Shown here in pieces: positions 1 to 7,265 of a DNA stretch of 9,241 bases; the first letter of the stretch is position 1, and every line of letters starts with the position of its first letter. This stretch comes from CG03 sp034660675 (GTDB taxonomy: Bacteria > CG03). The translations under genes and the position numbers were made by a program. Under the pieces are notes generated by a model, which saw only the letters and a program-made list of their open reading frames with translations, made no database searches and was not told where the DNA came from. Where the stretch lies: the NCBI GenBank assembly GCA_034660675.1, contig JAYEJT010000136.1:1-9241 (forward strand), read 5' to 3'.

Positions 1-16
1 TTACGACTTTTAACAA

Positions 17-52
17 AATATGTAAAAATAGCCAACACTTTTTTTACATATT
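17..52. repeat. AT-rich perfect inverted repeat, 12 bp arms
   Basis: The arm AATATGTAAAAA at 17-28 is matched exactly by its reverse complement TTTTTACATATT at 41-52, with a 12-base spacer. The repeat lies about 50 bases upstream of the extended -10 element at 105-113. It could be a repressor or activator site for this gene or for a divergent gene outside the window. It could also be an AT-rich, possibly bidirectional, terminator for whatever lies to the left. Stem strength is low because only two pairs are G-C, so a protein-binding site seems at least as likely as an RNA hairpin. The symmetry is seen directly and the role is inferred. Confidence 0.5.
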
Positions 53-81
53 AGGCAATGTAAGGACGCCCATTTCCTGAC

Positions 82-95
82 CGGCAAAACTGCCG
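82..95 (+). other. Small GC-rich hairpin upstream of the cvfB-like gene
   Basis: CGGCA (82-86) and TGCCG (91-95) can form a 5-bp stem with a 4-base loop, followed by TTTAAAATAT. It occupies the place where a -35 box would sit for the -10 element at 108-113. It may be a weak terminator of an upstream rightward gene, an operator half-site pair, or chance. The T-run is only three bases, so the terminator reading is weak. Confidence 0.25.
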
Positions 96-104
96 TTTAA
101 AATA

Positions 105-113
105 TGATATAAT
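105..113 (+). promoter_or_regulatory. Extended -10 promoter for the cvfB-like gene
   Basis: TGA followed by a perfect TATAAT gives an extended -10 element (TG at 105-106, TATAAT at 108-113). At the usual spacing (about 85-90) there is no good -35 box, only CAAAAC, which fits a promoter that relies on the TGn extension. Transcription would start near 119-121, leaving a leader of about 53 bases before the ATG at 173. Promoter identity is inferred from sequence only. Confidence 0.55.
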
Positions 114-172
114 AAAATTTTAGATTACAGCGCGATGTTAAAAATGATAACTGCTTAAAGAGAGGAAAAAAT

Positions 173-1012
173 ATGACGGAAATAGGAAAACACAACAGGT
201 TGAAAGTTGTCAAGCACGTTGATTTCGGCGTTTATCTCGACGGAGGGGAGCTTGGCGAAATACTGATGCCCGTAAGATATGTGCCCGAAGGATGCAAAGA
301 CGGCGACATCGTGGACGTTTTTGTTTACAGGGATTCGGAGGACCGCGTCATCGCCACAACGGAGGAACCTTACGCCGTGGTGGAAGATTTCGCTTTTCTC
401 GAAGCCGTGTCGGTAAACAACATAGGCGCCTTCCTCGACTGGGGCCTGATGAAGGATTTGTTTGTTCCCTTCCGCGAACAGGAAAAAAAGATGGAAGAAG
501 GCGAATCTTATGTCGTGAAAATATACCTGGACAAAAAAAGCGACAGAATAGCGGCATCATCAAGACTGACCCGCTTCCTCGACAAAGAGCCCGCCGATTA
601 TAAAGAGGGGCAACGGGTTGAGCTGCTCGTGTGCGATATGACCGAGCTGGGTTACAAAGCCGTCATAAACAATTCTCACATGGGGATTATTTATAAAAAC
701 GAAATTTTTCAACCCTTAAACACCGGGGATAAAATATCCGGCTTCATCAAAAAAATGAGAGAAGACGGAAAAATTGATTTGAGTTTGCAGGAAGCCGGCC
801 ACGAAAGGATTGGCGAGGCCGGTGAAATCATACTCTCCAAAATAAAAGAATCAGGAGGATTCATTCCCGTAACGGACAAAAGCGCCCCCGGTATCATTTA
901 CGAGATGTTCGGCATGAGCAAAAAAGTTTTCAAAAAAGCCTGCGGTTCACTTTACAGAAAGCGGCTGATTATAATTGAGAAAAAAGGCCTGAAAGCAACA
1001 GACAGACACTGA
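173..1012 (+). CDS. cvfB: CvfB/YitL-family S1 RNA-binding protein
   Basis: Probable cytoplasmic RNA-binding regulator of the CvfB (B. subtilis YitL) family, 279 residues, close to the roughly 300 usual for the family. From family knowledge the layout is three S1-like OB folds followed by a winged helix. Here the S1-like parts fall at about residues 4-62, 70-130 and 143-210. The third ends in DGKIDLSLQ, a typical S1 beta-strand ending. The winged helix covers about 215-275 and contains GGFIPVTDKSAPG and FGMSKKVFKKACGSLYRKRL, the most diagnostic stretch for the family. In Staphylococcus the family affects virulence gene expression and RNA turnover; the role here is unknown. The ATG at 173 is preceded by a purine-rich AGAGAGGA site (159-166) at good spacing, behind an extended -10 promoter. 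It is transcribed alone and converges on dnaE with a 16-base gap. Confidence 0.87.
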   Translation: MTEIGKHNRLKVVKHVDFGVYLDGGELGEILMPVRYVPEGCKDGDIVDVFVYRDSEDRVIATTEEPYAVVEDFAFLEAVSVNNIGAFLDWGLMKDLFVPFREQEKKMEEGESYVVKIYLDKKSDRIAASSRLTRFLDKEPADYKEGQRVELLVCDMTELGYKAVINNSHMGIIYKNEIFQPLNTGDKISGFIKKMREDGKIDLSLQEAGHERIGEAGEIILSKIKESGGFIPVTDKSAPGIIYEMFGMSKKVFKKACGSLYRKRLIIIEKKGLKATDRH

Positions 1013-1029
1013 CCGCGCGGGCCGGTTTT
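1012..1029 (+). terminator. Possible short terminator between convergent cvfB and dnaE
   Basis: ACCG (1012-1015) and CGGT (1023-1026) form a short GC-rich stem with a 7-base loop, running directly into TTTT (1026-1029). It begins at the last base of the cvfB stop codon and ends inside the dnaE stop codon. A four-pair stem is weak for an intrinsic terminator. In the leftward direction there is no T-run, so it would serve cvfB only. Confidence 0.3.
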
Positions 1030-4000
1030 CAGGATTCTATTTTCCAGCAGCCTTCGCCGAATTTATTCTCCAGCGCATCAAGAAACTTGGAATCCACGGT
1101 GACATGTATTTCCGTCGCCCAGCGCCACTTACCGCGTTTCTTTGTGTTCAGCACAAACAACACCTGCGTGTTGCCGGGATATTTTTTGAGTTCTTTCACT
1201 ATTTTGTTTATGTATTGCTCGTCAAGGCCTGATGTGTTCATATAAATTTTGAGCTTTTTGGGTATCTTCCTGAAAGCCTCTTTTGCCGAATAAAATTTCT
1301 CGCCGGAAAATCGTTTTCCCCCGGCGGATTCGGTGAGGGTTCCCTTAACGGCTATTATCATATCCTCTTTGATCTCCGGCATGTCCGGCGGGAGCTTGTC
1401 CTTGAATCCCACGAGTTCAAGAACGCCGGTGAGATCCTCAAGCTTAATGACAAACATATCTTTGCCCCTCCTTGTCTTCAGATTTTTTATTTCTTTGACA
1501 ATACCGGTCAGAAGATGACTGGCCATACCGCTGTTGCTCAAACCTTCCAGCGTCGCTGTTCTGAAATAACGGAAATATTTTTCGTAACGCGTGAGAGGAT
1601 GTCCCGTAAGATAAAATCCCAGCGCTTCCTTTTCATATTTCAGCTTCCGGGTCTCCGTCACCTCCCCCTTGAGTTCCATCGCGGGGGGAGGTTCCGAAAA
1701 AAGGCTGGCCTGACCGGATATTTTGTCTCTGTGCGCACTCTCAGCCGCGGCCATCATTCTGTCCAGACCTTCTATGATGTTCACGCTGTCGCGCGAAAGC
1801 CCGTAACATGCCCCCGATTTAACAAGGAACTCGGCCATTCTCTTGTTAAAAGAGGTCAACCCCGCAGATCGCTGCAGAAAATCATTAAAATCTTCAAATT
1901 CCCCGTTCTTTTGTCTGTCGGCAACAACTTCTTCGCAGGCTTTTTCTCCGGTGTTCTTCACGGCGAGCAAACCGAAAACAATCGTCTTGCTGCCTTTTGA
2001 TTTAAAATGAACATCGCTGCTGTTTACATCCGGCGGCTTTATTTCAATACCCAGCCTGCGTGCCTCGGCCAGATATGGCGAAAGTTTTTTTTCATCGCCG
2101 ATAACGGAATTCAGAAGCGCCGTCATGAATTCCAGCGGAAAATTCGCCTTCAGATAAGCCGTCTGATAGGAAATAAGCGCATAAGCCGTTGAATGGCTTT
2201 TGTTAAATCCGTACTCGGCAAAATGAACCAGCGTTTCAAAAATATCGCCCGACAGTTTTTCGGGTATCTTATTGGCGGCACAGCCTTTCATAAAGTCTTC
2301 TTTCTGTTCCTCAAGCACGGACATGATTTTTTTGCCCATGGCTTTTCTGAGCACATCCGCTTTGGCGAGAGAAAAACCCGCCAGAGCGCGGGCTATGAGC
2401 ATCACCTGCTCCTGATAGAGTATCACCCCGTAAGTCTCCTCAAGAATATCCTTGAGCAGGGGGTGGGGGTATTCATAACTGCGCTGTCCGTTTTTCCTCT
2501 CAATAAATTCATCCACCATGCCGGATCGCATGGGGCCTGGCCTGTAAAGAGCCAGAACCGCGCTCAAATCGGTGAAAAGGGACGGTTTCATCTTGCGTAG
2601 CACATCTCTCATACCTTCGCTCTCCACCTGGAATATCCCCACCGTCTTCGCCTGAGACAACATCCGAAAAGTTTTTTTGTCATCACGCGGAAGATTTTTC
2701 AGATCTATTTTTATTTTTTTGTTTTTATACACCTCGGCCACCGAGTCCTGTATGACCGTGAGAGTTTTAAGGCCCAGAAAATCAACTTTGAGCAGCCCCA
2801 TCTTCGTGAGATAATCACCGTCATACTGCGTTATGAGACCGTTTTTGGAACGGGCCAGCGGCACAAAATCACTGATCTCCCCCGGCGTTATAACAACCCC
2901 CGCGGCGTGAACGCCGAAATGCCTCTTTCTCCCCTCTATGCGGCTGGCGTTCTCAAGAAGCTCTTTGAGCTTCGGCTTGGCGGCTATCATTTTTTTTATG
3001 TCCGCGGAACTGTCCATAGCGGTCTTGATGTCTTCCCCCGCGGGTATAAATTTAGCCAGCTTGTCGCAATCGCTCAGGTCCACCCCCATAACGCGCCCGA
3101 CGTCGCGCACGGCACCCTTGGCCAGCATCTTGCTGTAGGTTATTATCTGACCAACAGAATTTTCGCCGTATTTTTCCTTGACATACTGCACAACTTCCAG
3201 CCTCCGGGCTTCCTCAAAATCTATGTCAAGATCGGGCATGCTGATCCTTCCGGGGTTCAGAAATCTCTCAAAAAGAAGATCGTATTTAAGCGGGTCTATG
3301 TCGGTTATGTTGAGAAGATAGGCCACGATACTCCCCGCTCCGGAACCCCGTCCCGGACCGACAGCAATCCCCTGCTGGCGGGAATGATTTATAAAATCCC
3401 ACACAATGAGAAAATACGATGAAAAACCCATATTTTTTATAACCTCAAGCTCCATGGCCATTCTGTCCGACACGGCTTTGCTCTTTTTGCCGTAACGCCC
3501 CCTGATACCCTTTTCACAGAGACTTTTCAAATACGTAAAAGAGTCAAAACCTTCCGGAGGCGCGTAGGCAGGGAGCCTCAGCTGATCAAAATCTATCCGC
3601 ACATTGCATTTTTCGGCAATCTCCAGCGTCGTGTTCAGCGCCTCAGGCACCTCTCTGAAAATCTCAAACATCTCGTCACCACTTTTTAGATAAAATTCTT
3701 CCGTCGGAAGCTTGAGCCTTTTAGGGTCATCAAGAGTGCTGCGTATCCCTATTGCCATAGCTATATCCTGAATCGCGGCATCCTGTTTTGAAGAATAGTG
3801 CACGTCATTTGTGGCGACGGTTTTCAAATCCAGCCTCCTGGCTATCTCGATGAGGTCCTTCAGTATTGCCCGCTGTTCGGGCATACCGTTGTCCATGAGC
3901 TCTATATAAAAATCGCTGTCAAAAATTTCCTTCATTTTTTTTGCCGCGGCAAGAGCCTTATCAAACTTTCCGTTTTTAAGAAAAAAAGCGACCTCGCCCT

Positions 4001-4442
4001 GCAGACAGCCGCTCATGACGACAAGACCTTCCCTGTATTTTTCAAGAACCGTTTTGTCTATGCGCCCCCGGTAATAAAAACCCTTGCTGTAAGAATAGGA
4101 GCTGAGCTTTGTGAGATTTCTGAAACCCGTCTCGTTTTTGGCCAGAACGGTGAGGTGATAATTTTGTCTCGCGTAAGGAGCCTTTGTGTCAGAGGCATCA
4201 GCGCCGGAGGCGAGATAAAACTCGCTTCCCAAAATCGGCTTCAGCTTGGCTTTCAGGCAGGTCTGATAAAATTCCGGCACACCGAACATGTTTCCGTGAT
4301 CCGTTATGGCCAGAGCTTTCATGCCGTTGGCCTGCGCGGCGAGGATTAGATCCCCCCTGCCTCCATCACGGGCAACTATCTGAGAAACACCGTCAAGAAG
4401 ACTGTATTCCGTGTGCACATGCAAATGAACAAAATCTCTCAT
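1029..4442 (-). CDS. dnaE: DNA polymerase III subunit alpha (DnaE)
   Basis: Catalytic alpha subunit of the replicative DNA polymerase (EC 2.7.7.7), 1137 residues, close to the roughly 1160 of E. coli DnaE1. An N-terminal PHP domain (about 1-280) starts HLHVHTEYSLLDG. It keeps the candidate metal ligands H8, H10, D48-H49, E74, H96, C146, D213 and H215. The C-family polymerase core follows: GPGRGSGAGS at 362-371, PDLDIDF with catalytic D406 and D408, and KVDFLGL with the third aspartate D554. QASLF at 911-915 fits a beta-clamp-binding motif. An OB fold starts near 977 (LLTGIVKEI), followed by the tau-binding-type C-terminus. The start at 4442 fits the usual N-terminus, but I see no clear Shine-Dalgarno. 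The glnA stop lies only 18 bases upstream, suggesting co-transcription from gdhA-glnA and perhaps translational coupling. No frameshift or truncation is seen. Confidence 0.97.
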   Translation of the reverse strand: MRDFVHLHVHTEYSLLDGVSQIVARDGGRGDLILAAQANGMKALAITDHGNMFGVPEFYQTCLKAKLKPILGSEFYLASGADASDTKAPYARQNYHLTVLAKNETGFRNLTKLSSYSYSKGFYYRGRIDKTVLEKYREGLVVMSGCLQGEVAFFLKNGKFDKALAAAKKMKEIFDSDFYIELMDNGMPEQRAILKDLIEIARRLDLKTVATNDVHYSSKQDAAIQDIAMAIGIRSTLDDPKRLKLPTEEFYLKSGDEMFEIFREVPEALNTTLEIAEKCNVRIDFDQLRLPAYAPPEGFDSFTYLKSLCEKGIRGRYGKKSKAVSDRMAMELEVIKNMGFSSYFLIVWDFINHSRQQGIAVGPGRGSGAGSIVAYLLNITDIDPLKYDLLFERFLNPGRISMPDLDIDFEEARRLEVVQYVKEKYGENSVGQIITYSKMLAKGAVRDVGRVMGVDLSDCDKLAKFIPAGEDIKTAMDSSADIKKMIAAKPKLKELLENASRIEGRKRHFGVHAAGVVITPGEISDFVPLARSKNGLITQYDGDYLTKMGLLKVDFLGLKTLTVIQDSVAEVYKNKKIKIDLKNLPRDDKKTFRMLSQAKTVGIFQVESEGMRDVLRKMKPSLFTDLSAVLALYRPGPMRSGMVDEFIERKNGQRSYEYPHPLLKDILEETYGVILYQEQVMLIARALAGFSLAKADVLRKAMGKKIMSVLEEQKEDFMKGCAANKIPEKLSGDIFETLVHFAEYGFNKSHSTAYALISYQTAYLKANFPLEFMTALLNSVIGDEKKLSPYLAEARRLGIEIKPPDVNSSDVHFKSKGSKTIVFGLLAVKNTGEKACEEVVADRQKNGEFEDFNDFLQRSAGLTSFNKRMAEFLVKSGACYGLSRDSVNIIEGLDRMMAAAESAHRDKISGQASLFSEPPPAMELKGEVTETRKLKYEKEALGFYLTGHPLTRYEKYFRYFRTATLEGLSNSGMASHLLTGIVKEIKNLKTRRGKDMFVIKLEDLTGVLELVGFKDKLPPDMPEIKEDMIIAVKGTLTESAGGKRFSGEKFYSAKEAFRKIPKKLKIYMNTSGLDEQYINKIVKELKKYPGNTQVLFVLNTKKRGKWRWATEIHVTVDSKFLDALENKFGEGCWKIES

Positions 4443-4460
4443 AAATACAAAAACGATTTC

Positions 4461-5795
4461 TTATAATATGGGGAAATAACTGTCGATCTCAAATTGTGTA
4501 ACCTGCTGTCTGTAATTATTCCATTCTATTTTTTTGTTCTCTATGAGTTTATCAAAAACATGGTCGCCCAAAGCGTTTCTGACCAAATCTGATTTTTCCG
4601 TAACCTCAATGGCCTCTATAAGACTTCCCGGCAGAATTTCTATACCCATTTTTTCCCTCTCATCATCCGTCAAATGGAAAACATCCAATTCAACAGGCTC
4701 GGGCATTTCCAGTTTGTTCCTGATTCCGTCAAGGCCGGCCGCCAGCATCACACTGAAAACAAGATAAGGATTGCAGGCCGGATCCGGAAAACGGATTTCC
4801 ACGCGCGTGGCATTTTCCTGACCGGGTTTATACATTGGCACCCGCACAAGGGCCGACCGGTTGCGCCTTCCCCACACGATATACACAGGAGCTTCGTAAC
4901 CCGGCACAAGACGCTTGTAGGAGTTCGTCCACTGATTGGTAACAAGACAGATCTCCCTGGCGTGCTTCATGATTCCGGCAATATAATGCTTTGCGTCAGA
5001 TGAAAGATTGTATTCGTCAGTTTTGTCAAAAAAGGAATTCTTCCCTTTTAAAAAAAGAGACTGATGCACATGCATGCCCGAACCGTTCTCGCCAAAAATC
5101 GGCTTTGGCATAAAAGACGCGTAAACGCCATTTTGAAACGCAACCGATTTGACCGCAACTTTGTAGGTGATAACATTATCCGCCATTTCAAGAGCGGAAT
5201 CATAACGCAAATCTATTTCATGCTGTGAAGGCGCCACCTCGTGGTGAGAATATTCAACGACAACGCCCATGTCTTCCAGCGCCATTATGGTTTCCCTTCT
5301 CAGGTCATGCGCGGTGTCAAGCGGCAGATAATCAAAATAACCGCCCTTATCCATTATTTCGGGTTTCTTATCATTCTTAAAATAAAAATATTCAAGTTCC
5401 GGGCCCACATTGAACAAATCGTATCCCATCCTGGCCATTTCCGCGAGATTTTTCTTGAGTATATACCTTGTATCACCCTCGTATGGCTTATCATCAGGCG
5501 TGTATAAATCGCAGAACATACGGGCAACGGCATCCTCTTTCGGCCTCCATGGCAGCAGTTGGAAAGTTGAGGGATCGGGTTTTGCAATGAGATCACTTTC
5601 ATAAATCCTGGCAAAACCCTCTATGGAAGAACCATCAAAACCCATGCCGTCTTTAAACGCTTTCGCTAATTCATTTTTTGTTAAAGTGAAGGATTTTACC
5701 GCGCCCAGAACATCCACAAACCATATTTTTATGAATCTCACATTATTCTTTTCTACAAGTTTTAAAACATCCTCCGCCGACCGTCGCTTTTTCAT
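4461..5795 (-). CDS. glnA: Glutamine synthetase, type I (GSI-alpha-like)
   Basis: Cytoplasmic glutamine synthetase (EC 6.3.1.2): glutamate + NH4+ + ATP to glutamine, as a dodecamer by family precedent. The 444 residues match the short GSI-alpha class. Visible motifs are FDGSSIEGF (53-61), GPELEYF with metal-binding E133 and E135, EVAPSQHE (186-193), GSGMHVHQS (238-246), the flap glutamate E301 in VPGYEAP, and NRSALVRVP. R63 aligns with the feedback-inhibition arginine R62 of B. subtilis GS. The position of the adenylylated tyrosine in GSI-beta enzymes is phenylalanine (F373 in DVFHLTDDE), so adenylylation control is not expected. A longer reading frame reaches 5846, but the ATG at 5795 has AGGGAG (5804-5809) eight bases upstream, begins at the normal family N-terminus, and avoids overlapping gdhA. 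It follows gdhA by 22 bases and precedes dnaE by 18. Confidence 0.97.
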   Translation of the reverse strand: MKKRRSAEDVLKLVEKNNVRFIKIWFVDVLGAVKSFTLTKNELAKAFKDGMGFDGSSIEGFARIYESDLIAKPDPSTFQLLPWRPKEDAVARMFCDLYTPDDKPYEGDTRYILKKNLAEMARMGYDLFNVGPELEYFYFKNDKKPEIMDKGGYFDYLPLDTAHDLRRETIMALEDMGVVVEYSHHEVAPSQHEIDLRYDSALEMADNVITYKVAVKSVAFQNGVYASFMPKPIFGENGSGMHVHQSLFLKGKNSFFDKTDEYNLSSDAKHYIAGIMKHAREICLVTNQWTNSYKRLVPGYEAPVYIVWGRRNRSALVRVPMYKPGQENATRVEIRFPDPACNPYLVFSVMLAAGLDGIRNKLEMPEPVELDVFHLTDDEREKMGIEILPGSLIEAIEVTEKSDLVRNALGDHVFDKLIENKKIEWNNYRQQVTQFEIDSYFPIL

Positions 5796-5803
5796 ATTTA
5801 AAA

Positions 5804-5809
5804 CTCCCT
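5804..5809 (-). promoter_or_regulatory. Shine-Dalgarno site that sets the glnA start
   Basis: AGGGAG on the minus strand lies eight bases before the ATG at 5795, inside the 22-base gap after the gdhA stop. It favours this start over the upstream in-frame ATG at 5846, which lies inside gdhA. Confidence 0.75.
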
Positions 5810-5817
5810 GTTTTTTT

Positions 5818-7170
5818 TCAGCACACGCCCTGCTCCAGCATGGCATTGGCCACTTTCATGAAACCGGCTATGTTCGCGCCCTTAACGTAATCCACATATT
5901 TCCCCTCACGTCCATATTTCACACATTGAGTGTGTATTGATTTCATTATCTCTCTCAGCTTCGCGTCCACCTCTTCTCTCGTCCAGTTGAATCTCATGCT
6001 GTTTTGCGTCATCTCAAGACCCGAGGTCGCCACGCCTCCGGCATTGGCGGCTTTGCCGGGGCCATAGAGGATTTTATTTTTTCTCAAAAGGGCAACAGCA
6101 TCGCCTGTGAGAGGCATGTTAGCACCGGCCGCAACGCAAAAACAACCGTTTTTAATTAAAGCTTCGGCAGTTTGGGCGTTGAGCTCATTCTGCGTGGCGC
6201 AGGGAAGAGCAATATCCACTTTCATATTTTTATCCCTGATGACTTCCCACACATTTTTTCCTGTCACGCACACGGCCGGATACTTATCGGCGTATTCTTT
6301 TATCCTTCCTCTCTTAACATTTTTGATGTATTTGACATGCTCTATCTTATCAGTGTCCAGGCCGCTTTCATCAATAACCGTTGAATCGGAATCACAGAGC
6401 ATTATCACTTTACCGCCGAGCTGCACAACTTTTTCGGCGGCATACTGAGCCACATTTCCCGCACCGCTTATGGCCACAATTCTCCCTTTCAAATCTTTGC
6501 CGTCGAGCTCAAGCATATCCTGTAAAAAGTAAACAAGACCGTAACCCGTGGCTTCCGGCCGTATCTGACTTCCTCCCCACGCATGCCCCTTACCCGTGAG
6601 CACGCCGGTGAACTCATTCTTTATTCTCTTGTACTTTCCGAACATATAACCGATTTCTCTCGCGCCCACGCCGATATCCCCGGCGGGAACATCCGTGTCG
6701 GGACCTATGTGCCTGTATAATTCCGACATAAAAGCGTGACAGAAACGCATAACCTCGTTATCCGATTTTCCTTTAGGATCAAAGTCTGTGCCGCCTTTGG
6801 CTCCGCCCATCGGCAGCGTTGTAAGGCTGTTTTTTAAAATCTGCTCAAACGCGAGAAATTTAAGCAAACCGAGATTAACGCTGGGATGAAAACGCAGTCC
6901 GCCTTTATACGGTCCTATGGCGCTGTTGAACTGCACCCTGTAGCCGCGGTTCACATGCACGTCCCCCGCGTCGTCCTGCCAGGACACCTTGAACATTATT
7001 ATTCTTTCGGGTTCCACCAGACGATCCAGAATTCTTGCGGCTCTAAATTTCTCCGAGCTGTCATAGACATCCCACACCGAGTCAACTATTTCCCTGACGC
7101 ACTGGATAAACTCCGGCTGGGTGGCGTTTTTCTTTTCCACCGCTTCAATAAATTTTTCCTTTTCCGACAT
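5818..7170 (-). CDS. gdhA: Glutamate dehydrogenase (GdhA), probably NADP-dependent
   Basis: Hexameric glutamate dehydrogenase: 2-oxoglutarate + NH4+ + NAD(P)H to glutamate. The 450 residues match the small 447-450 residue bacterial class. The substrate site shows GPYKGGLRFHPS (87-98), catalytic K125 in PMGGAKGGTDFDP and D165 in VPAGDIGVG. TGKGHAWGGS and RPEATGYG follow, then the Rossmann motif SGAGNVAQYAAEK (235-247). After the second Rossmann strand comes CDSDSTVIDESG, recalling the serine-rich NADP type (E. coli ASDSSG) rather than the glycine-proline of NAD enzymes, so NADP(H) is likely but inferred. The frame is open to 7218. The ATG at 7170 is chosen because GGGGAG (7177-7182) sits six bases upstream and the N-terminus then matches family length. 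It is probably the first gene of gdhA-glnA-dnaE, behind the promoter at 7231-7259. An assimilatory direction is suggested by the adjacent glnA. Confidence 0.97.
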   Translation of the reverse strand: MSEKEKFIEAVEKKNATQPEFIQCVREIVDSVWDVYDSSEKFRAARILDRLVEPERIIMFKVSWQDDAGDVHVNRGYRVQFNSAIGPYKGGLRFHPSVNLGLLKFLAFEQILKNSLTTLPMGGAKGGTDFDPKGKSDNEVMRFCHAFMSELYRHIGPDTDVPAGDIGVGAREIGYMFGKYKRIKNEFTGVLTGKGHAWGGSQIRPEATGYGLVYFLQDMLELDGKDLKGRIVAISGAGNVAQYAAEKVVQLGGKVIMLCDSDSTVIDESGLDTDKIEHVKYIKNVKRGRIKEYADKYPAVCVTGKNVWEVIRDKNMKVDIALPCATQNELNAQTAEALIKNGCFCVAAGANMPLTGDAVALLRKNKILYGPGKAANAGGVATSGLEMTQNSMRFNWTREEVDAKLREIMKSIHTQCVKYGREGKYVDYVKGANIAGFMKVANAMLEQGVC

Positions 7171-7181
7171 CCTTATCTCCC

Positions 7182-7200
7182 CGAAAGAATCCCTCTTTCG
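7182..7200 (-). promoter_or_regulatory. Leader hairpin abutting the gdhA Shine-Dalgarno
   Basis: In the gdhA transcript, CGAAAGA and TCTTTCG form a perfect 7-bp stem with the 5-base loop GGGAT. The stem ends on the first G of the GGGGAG ribosome-binding site (7177-7182). A further GAAAG a few bases upstream (in GGGAAAGCG) offers an alternative partner for CTTTC. The hairpin could tune ribosome access or mRNA 5' stability. I do not recognise it as a known riboswitch class, and the regulatory role is inference. Confidence 0.45.
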
Positions 7201-7230
7201 CGCTTTCCCGCATAACACACAAATTTAAGT

Positions 7231-7259
7231 ATTCTACAAACCCTCGGTTATCTTGTAAA
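7231..7259 (-). promoter_or_regulatory. Sigma70-like promoter for gdhA-glnA-dnaE
   Basis: On the minus strand TTTACA (7254-7259) and TAGAAT (7231-7236) are separated by exactly 17 bases. Each matches its consensus box in five of six positions. Transcription would begin near 7224, giving a leader of about 54 bases ahead of the ATG at 7170. I see no sigma54-type GG-N10-GC element that would mark classical NtrC control. Confidence 0.65.
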
Positions 7260-7263
7260 CAAG
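7252..7263. promoter_or_regulatory. Short palindrome over the gdhA -35 box, candidate operator
   Basis: CTTGT-AA-ACAAG is an inverted repeat of 5-base arms that covers the whole -35 hexamer (7254-7259). A dimeric regulator bound here would block RNA polymerase. The site is short, so it may be chance. I do not recognise it as a specific known regulator box. Confidence 0.3.
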
Positions 7264-7265
7264 CC

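Noticed and set aside
135..158. Seven-codon mini frame (MLKMITA) in the cvfB leader, ending just before the ribosome-binding site
   Set aside because: It has no ribosome-binding site of its own and no run of regulatory codons or attenuator structure; such short frames are expected by chance.
1515..2000. Open frame of 161 codons on the plus strand opposite dnaE
   Set aside because: It lies wholly antisense to the conserved C-terminal part of dnaE, has no ribosome-binding site of note, and its translation shows no family motif.
2907..3422. Open frame of 171 codons on the plus strand within dnaE
   Set aside because: It is antisense to the polymerase active-site region (GPGRGSGAGS, PDLDIDF) and is explained as a shadow of dnaE codon usage.
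3798..4349. Open frame of 183 codons on the plus strand opposite the dnaE PHP domain
   Set aside because: It is antisense to strongly conserved coding sequence, and its translation looks like random low-order sequence with no recognisable domain.
5796..5846. N-terminal extension of glnA by 17 codons from an upstream ATG
   Set aside because: It would overlap the gdhA 3' end, lacks family similarity, and a good AGGGAG site precedes the ATG at 5795 instead.
7171..7218. N-terminal extension of gdhA by 16 codons
   Set aside because: It would cover the leader hairpin and Shine-Dalgarno, and the family length and N-terminus fit the ATG at 7170.
7171..7224. Possible glutamine riboswitch in the gdhA leader
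   Set aside because: The leader is only about 54 bases with one simple hairpin; I do not see the three-way junction layout expected of that class.
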